NCBI GenBank assembly: GCA_022605955.1
Contig: JAKCOZ010000040.1
Location: 2,170,001-2,234,000, forward strand
Length of the DNA: 64,000 nt
Direction: 5' to 3'
From: Rallus limicola
Lineage: Eukaryota > Chordata > Aves > Gruiformes > Rallidae
Part shown: positions 60,601-64,000 of the stretch, piece by piece
How positions within the stretch are numbered: the first letter of the stretch is position 1
How the letters are laid out: each line of letters opens with the position of its first letter
Position numbers and translations under genes: made by a program
Notes under the pieces: model-generated
The model's database searches: none
What the model was told of the DNA's origin: nothing
What the model saw: the letters and a program-made list of their open reading frames with translations, nothing else

Positions 60601-62423
60601 CCCCATGCCTCAGCTGTGCAATTCCCTCCTCTGTTTTTCACCTGATTTCCTAATATGTGATTGCTGATGCTTCCAATAGGTAGATTTTTGTTTGGTTTCA
60701 TTGTTAAAAAGGATTTTCATTTATCTTTTTTAATTCTGATTATTGCACTGTATGTGCTCTGACCTCATTATCTTTGGGAACAACCAGATCACCTCTAATA
60801 AGTTCTTCATAAATCCCTCTGGATTTCTGTCTGATGAGCATTTCATGTAGCACCCCCAGTTATGATTTTCATTTTTCATTTCAGTTTGCTTATTTTTTTT
60901 TCATGTGAATCTCCTAAAAATAGCATCTCCAGCAATTAAGAACTCCTTTGTGGCTTTTGTGGGGCCAGTTGCTTCTGTTTGGCTAAGTGAGAAAGCTGAG
61001 AGTCTGGGTGCTGATATAAACCCTTACAAAAGGGGAGCCTTTGCCTCAAACTAAGGCAACAGTGGTGCAATGTCCAGGATCATGGATCTGGAGATTTAAG
61101 TTCTATCAAAACCCCTGAAGGAGTCTCTGTCTTTGTGACTGTGTCACAGCTGGGGCTGTGTCTGCAGTCTTCAGTCTTATCATGAGCAGCGGTCTCATAC
61201 CTTGGGGGCAACTGTTATTCAACCTTGGATCAGATAAAAGAGAGCTTCCACAAAGGCACTGCAAGAAGAATTAGGAGCAGCCAGACAATAAGGAGACACA
61301 CCGGTGCTATCATCTACACCCTAAATGGCCTAATTCTTGAAGTTCTTGAAAATCAGCCTTTTATACCCAGAGGACACAGATGAGTCATCCCAGATGTTCA
61401 GAAATTTACTCCATTCAGCACAGCTGTTTCCAGAGCAGATCAGGGGCAGACATACATTGCTGTGGTGGTGTCTCCCACCACACCACCAGCACTAAAGCTC
61501 CTACACTCCCCTGCAATGCAGTAACCTTTTTGTTTAGGCCAGTCCAGGAGGCCTAGCTCCAAGCAGTGTGGTTACCTCCATAACAGAATGATCAACCCTT
61601 AACAGTCTACAAGTCATGTGTCTTTGGTATCCAACCCTGCCTGAGATTTAGTTGTGCTTCCCTCTTATCCTCAGAAAAGCTGGACTGGTGAATTGTGGCT
61701 TGGTGTCAGCTGGTGGGACTTGCCCATGGATGAGGTTTGGTGGAGAAAACACCCAGGTTCTACTTGGAGCCTTGAGACCTTGGCCATTAGATGTGTGGTG
61801 GTTTTGCTGCATGGGTGGAAGCCATCCAGGAACTGGAAAAAGAGTTTTCTGTTGTGGTTTTAAATATTGAGAATTCAAGGCTTGCTGGTGACCCATGAGG
61901 AATGAACAACTGGGTGTAAGAAATCTTCACAGAGAACTGGGATGATTTATAGTAAAAACCTTTGCTGCAGGGGAGGCTGTAGGTGTTCAAATAACGTTTC
62001 CTTTGGGGTTGTGAGGTTGTGGTTTTATTCCTAGCAGGCTTTGGGGTATCACTAATGAATTTTTAGTAATAAGTCAACAGCCCAGTTCTGCCAGGCCTTA
62101 CATACTATATCACCTACTAGACGGTCCCCATCCCTCCACCCAGTTCCCCAGGATGCTTTGAACTCAGTGATAGCTGCTATTGCCCAGAAAAACATGCCAG
62201 GTCCCCAGTGATTAAAAAGGAGACATTTCTGGGCCATAATAAAATCTATAAGAAACATCATTTTTCAGATCGATTCTTCTCTATTCCTGAGCAGAAGCTT
62301 TAGGAGGAAAGAATGTTTCCCATGACTCCAAACAGATTTTTTGATTAAAAATATGGAAAATATTTATTTTTTAATTTTGCACTAGTCAAGACTTTGCAGT
62401 AGTTTTTCAAGGACAAATGCTGG
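57638..62423. other. Distal WNT3 intron 1 without CR1 copies
   Basis: I find no CR1, LTR or coding exon in this 4.8 kb, apart from the inverted-repeat cluster at 58.44-58.70 kb and a T-rich run at 59849-59879. The composition is AT-rich. Confidence 0.45.
58441..58703. repeat. Cluster of inverted repeats with a 20-bp perfect palindrome
   Basis: Three foldbacks occur close together: AAGGCT/AGCCTT (58441-58457), GTTGAGCCAAA/TTTGGCTCAAC with 11-bp arms (58482-58492 and 58509-58519), and the perfect palindrome GAATTCTGAATTCAGAATTC (58684-58703). I do not recognise a transposon family, but a decayed foldback element is possible. Confidence 0.6.
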
Positions 62424-62940
62424 CACAGAATCTTAGTATCCCAGACTGGTTTGGGTTGGAAGGGCCCTCAAAGTTCCCCTCGTCCCATCCCCTGCCATGA
62501 GCAGGGACACCCCAGCCCAGGGTGCCCCAAGCCCCATCACTCGGCCTTGAACCCTGCCAGGGATCCCAGGGCAGCCCCAGCTTCTCTGGGCACCCTGTGC
62601 CAGGGCCTCCCCCTGCCCAAGAAGGATTTCTGCCTTCCAGCCCCTCTCCATCACCCTCCTGCAGCTGAAGGCCGTTCCCCTGGGTCTGGCCCTCCCCGCA
62701 CTGGGCACCAGCCCCTCTCCAGCTCTCCTGGAGCTCCTCAAGGGATGGGAAGCGGCTTGGAGCTCTCCCCAGAAGCAGCCTTCTCTTCTCCGGGCTGAGC
62801 CAGCCGAGCTCTCCCAGCCTGGCTCCAGAGCAGAGGGGCTCCAGCCCTCACATCATCTCTGTGACCTACTCTGGACTTGTTCCAATAGCTCCATAGTCTT
62901 CCTGTCTTGGGGACCCCTGAGGTGGCCCAGTACGTCATTA
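62424..62940 (-). mobile_element. CR1 LINE 3' fragment, about 515 bp
   Basis: Reverse orientation, tail GGCACAGAATCTTAGTATCC, then GGTTTGGGTTGGAAGGGCCC, CCATGAGCAGGGACACC, CTGGGCACCCTGTGCCAGGG and the decayed reverse transcriptase C-terminus. It is GC-rich with variant blocks not seen in the other copies, so it is a third subfamily. Confidence 0.9.
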
Positions 62941-63189
62941 TTTCAGTCCAAGACTCCTGAGATCTCTTTGCATTCTAATCATCGATTTCCCCAAAATGTT
63001 ACATAAAATCAGAAAACACCCAGACAAGCCAACACCAACAAGGGAACAGAAGTGCTGAATGGCTGCAGAGGAGACAAAACTCAGATTTGCAGCTCAGAGA
63101 AAGACAGTAAGGAGTTACTCCAGTCTGGACCTTGCATCATGAATGATGACAAGAGCGTGCCTAGGAAAATACTCTCATTTCTCAGGACA

Positions 63190-63540
63190 TATGAACCTGT
63201 TGTGAGTTAACCCAGGTAGGCAGTTAAGAGCCACTCACTCCCTGCCAGCAGTATGGAGAGAGAATTGGAAGGGTAAAAGTACCAAAACTCATGGGTTGAG
63301 ATAAAGAGTTTGATAAACAAAGCAAACCCTGCATCCATAAGCAAAGCAAAGAATTCATTCACCACTTGCCATCAGCAGGGGGGTGTTTAGCAGGACTAAA
63401 AGCAGGGCTCCATCACATATAATGTGATGGCACATGAAGACTAACTCAGAATATCCCCACTTCTTCCTTCTTCCTGAGATTTCTTTATTTTTGATTTGTC
63501 CTACAGTAGGACCTCTTCCTCATGATTCATCTTCCTTGGT
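63190..63540 (-). mobile_element. Solo LTR remnant of a second avian endogenous retrovirus family
   Basis: Segments CACTCACTCCCTGCCAGCAG, AGAATTGGAAGGGTAAAAG, ACTCATGGGTTGAGATAAAG, AAAGCAAAGAATTCATTCAC and AAGCAGGGCTCCATCAC match, in reverse orientation, an LTR family I know from many bird genomes. Only part of the LTR is present, it is diverged, and no viral coding sequence adjoins it. Its ends are uncertain; a CR1 tail follows at 63556. Confidence 0.55.
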
Positions 63541-63555
63541 GGTGCTCCCAAATTT

Positions 63556-63646
63556 CATAGAATCATAGACTATATTAGGTTGGAAGGGACCTCTAAAGGC
63601 TATCTAGTCCAACCCCCTGCAGTAAGTGGGACACTTTAAACTAGAC
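63556..63646 (-). mobile_element. CR1 3' tail fragment
   Basis: TTTCATAGAATCATAGACTA, then TTAGGTTGGAAGGGACCTCT and TCTAGTCCAACCCCCTGCAG in reverse orientation, lost after about 90 bases. Confidence 0.88.
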
Positions 63647-64000
63647 CGGTAAAATGGTTCAAAGAATGGCCTTCTGGCCAAAATTTCTTCCTTCTGGTCC
63701 AGTCTATGATCATTTCAGGATTGGGTCATTAGGATTTCCCATTCAGTCCCATCAGTGTGATCCATATTGCACCATGATGCAGAGAGAGGACCCTCCCTTT
63801 GAACATCCAGCCCAGCACAGGCAATCAAGGTGCCAAAAGGAGCTGTGCCTCAATAATAACTGCTTCTGAAGTGGCTCAAGCTCCTTTCTACACTGCTAAT
63901 ATATCTTTTTTCATTTGAAGAGTGTAAAGCACATTTCTCAGGTCTTGTCCTGTGCAGACTGGCCCAAGGGCTACCACAAGAACTATCTCCTGTTTAATTT

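Larger units (their letters stand above)
50219..64000 (+). other. WNT3: WNT3 intron 1 (continues past window edge)
   Basis: The intron opens with gtaaga and a pyrimidine-rich stretch. I find no sequence resembling WNT3 exon 2 (the LALGQQY / CGSIPGLVPKQ region) before the window ends, consistent with the very long first intron known in mammals. It contains the CR1 and LTR copies listed separately, a (TA)9 run at 50977-50994, T runs at about 59849-59879 and no other gene. Confidence 0.75.

Noticed and set aside
50219..64000. Search for WNT3 exon 2
   Set aside because: No open frame resembles the exon 2 sequence expected for WNT3, so the gene is called partial in this window.
1..64000. CRISPR arrays, bacterial operons, tRNA and rRNA genes
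   Set aside because: None seen. Spaced repeats here are CR1 copies, microsatellites or the 23-bp tandem repeat, and the genes are spliced vertebrate genes.

Overview
This is vertebrate, and specifically bird, nuclear DNA. The main sign is the dominant interspersed repeat, the avian/reptilian CR1 LINE: about twenty copies, almost all 5'-truncated, with the typical octamer-like 3' ends (ATTCTATGATTCTATGAA). Two solo long terminal repeats resemble families I know from neoavian genomes. I cannot name the species. The genes are spliced, gene density is low and CpG islands are present; nothing is prokaryotic.

The window is the WNT9B-WNT3 locus, two divergently transcribed Wnt ligand genes that are also neighbours in mammals (human 17q21). 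WNT9B is complete on the minus strand. Its four coding exons (29383-29289, 18925-18669, 12685-12420 and 11149-10673) join with correct phases and GT-AG introns into a 364-residue secreted protein with 24 cysteines and the acylated-serine motif. WNT3 lies on the plus strand, but only its first coding exon (50139-50218) is present; its other exons lie beyond the right edge. The start codons are about 20.8 kb apart, so the region between them is a likely shared regulatory space.

Layout. 1-8.4 kb: repeat-poor flank downstream of WNT9B with no recognisable gene. 8.4-10.67 kb: probable WNT9B 3' UTR. 10.67-29.4 kb: WNT9B exons and introns, with CR1 copies in every intron. 28.8-29.7 kb: the WNT9B CpG-island promoter with a G-quadruplex-prone GGGAC array. 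29.7-50.1 kb: intergenic, with clustered CR1 copies, a solo LTR (34.5-35.6 kb), an orphan CpG island with a CTCF-like site and splice donors on both strands (37.45-38.05 kb), then the WNT3 promoter. 50.2-64 kb: WNT3 intron 1 with further CR1 copies and a second solo LTR.

I found no new multi-gene system. The observations most worth checking are: (1) two inverted CR1 copies at 46.7 and 55.7 kb that share an identical non-CR1 3' flank but have different 5' truncation points, which suggests CR1 3' transduction or a duplicated-tail subfamily; (2) the orphan CpG island between the two Wnt genes; (3) the G-quadruplex motif at the WNT9B promoter; and (4) several candidate cis-regulatory blocks. The regulatory claims are inferences from sequence alone.
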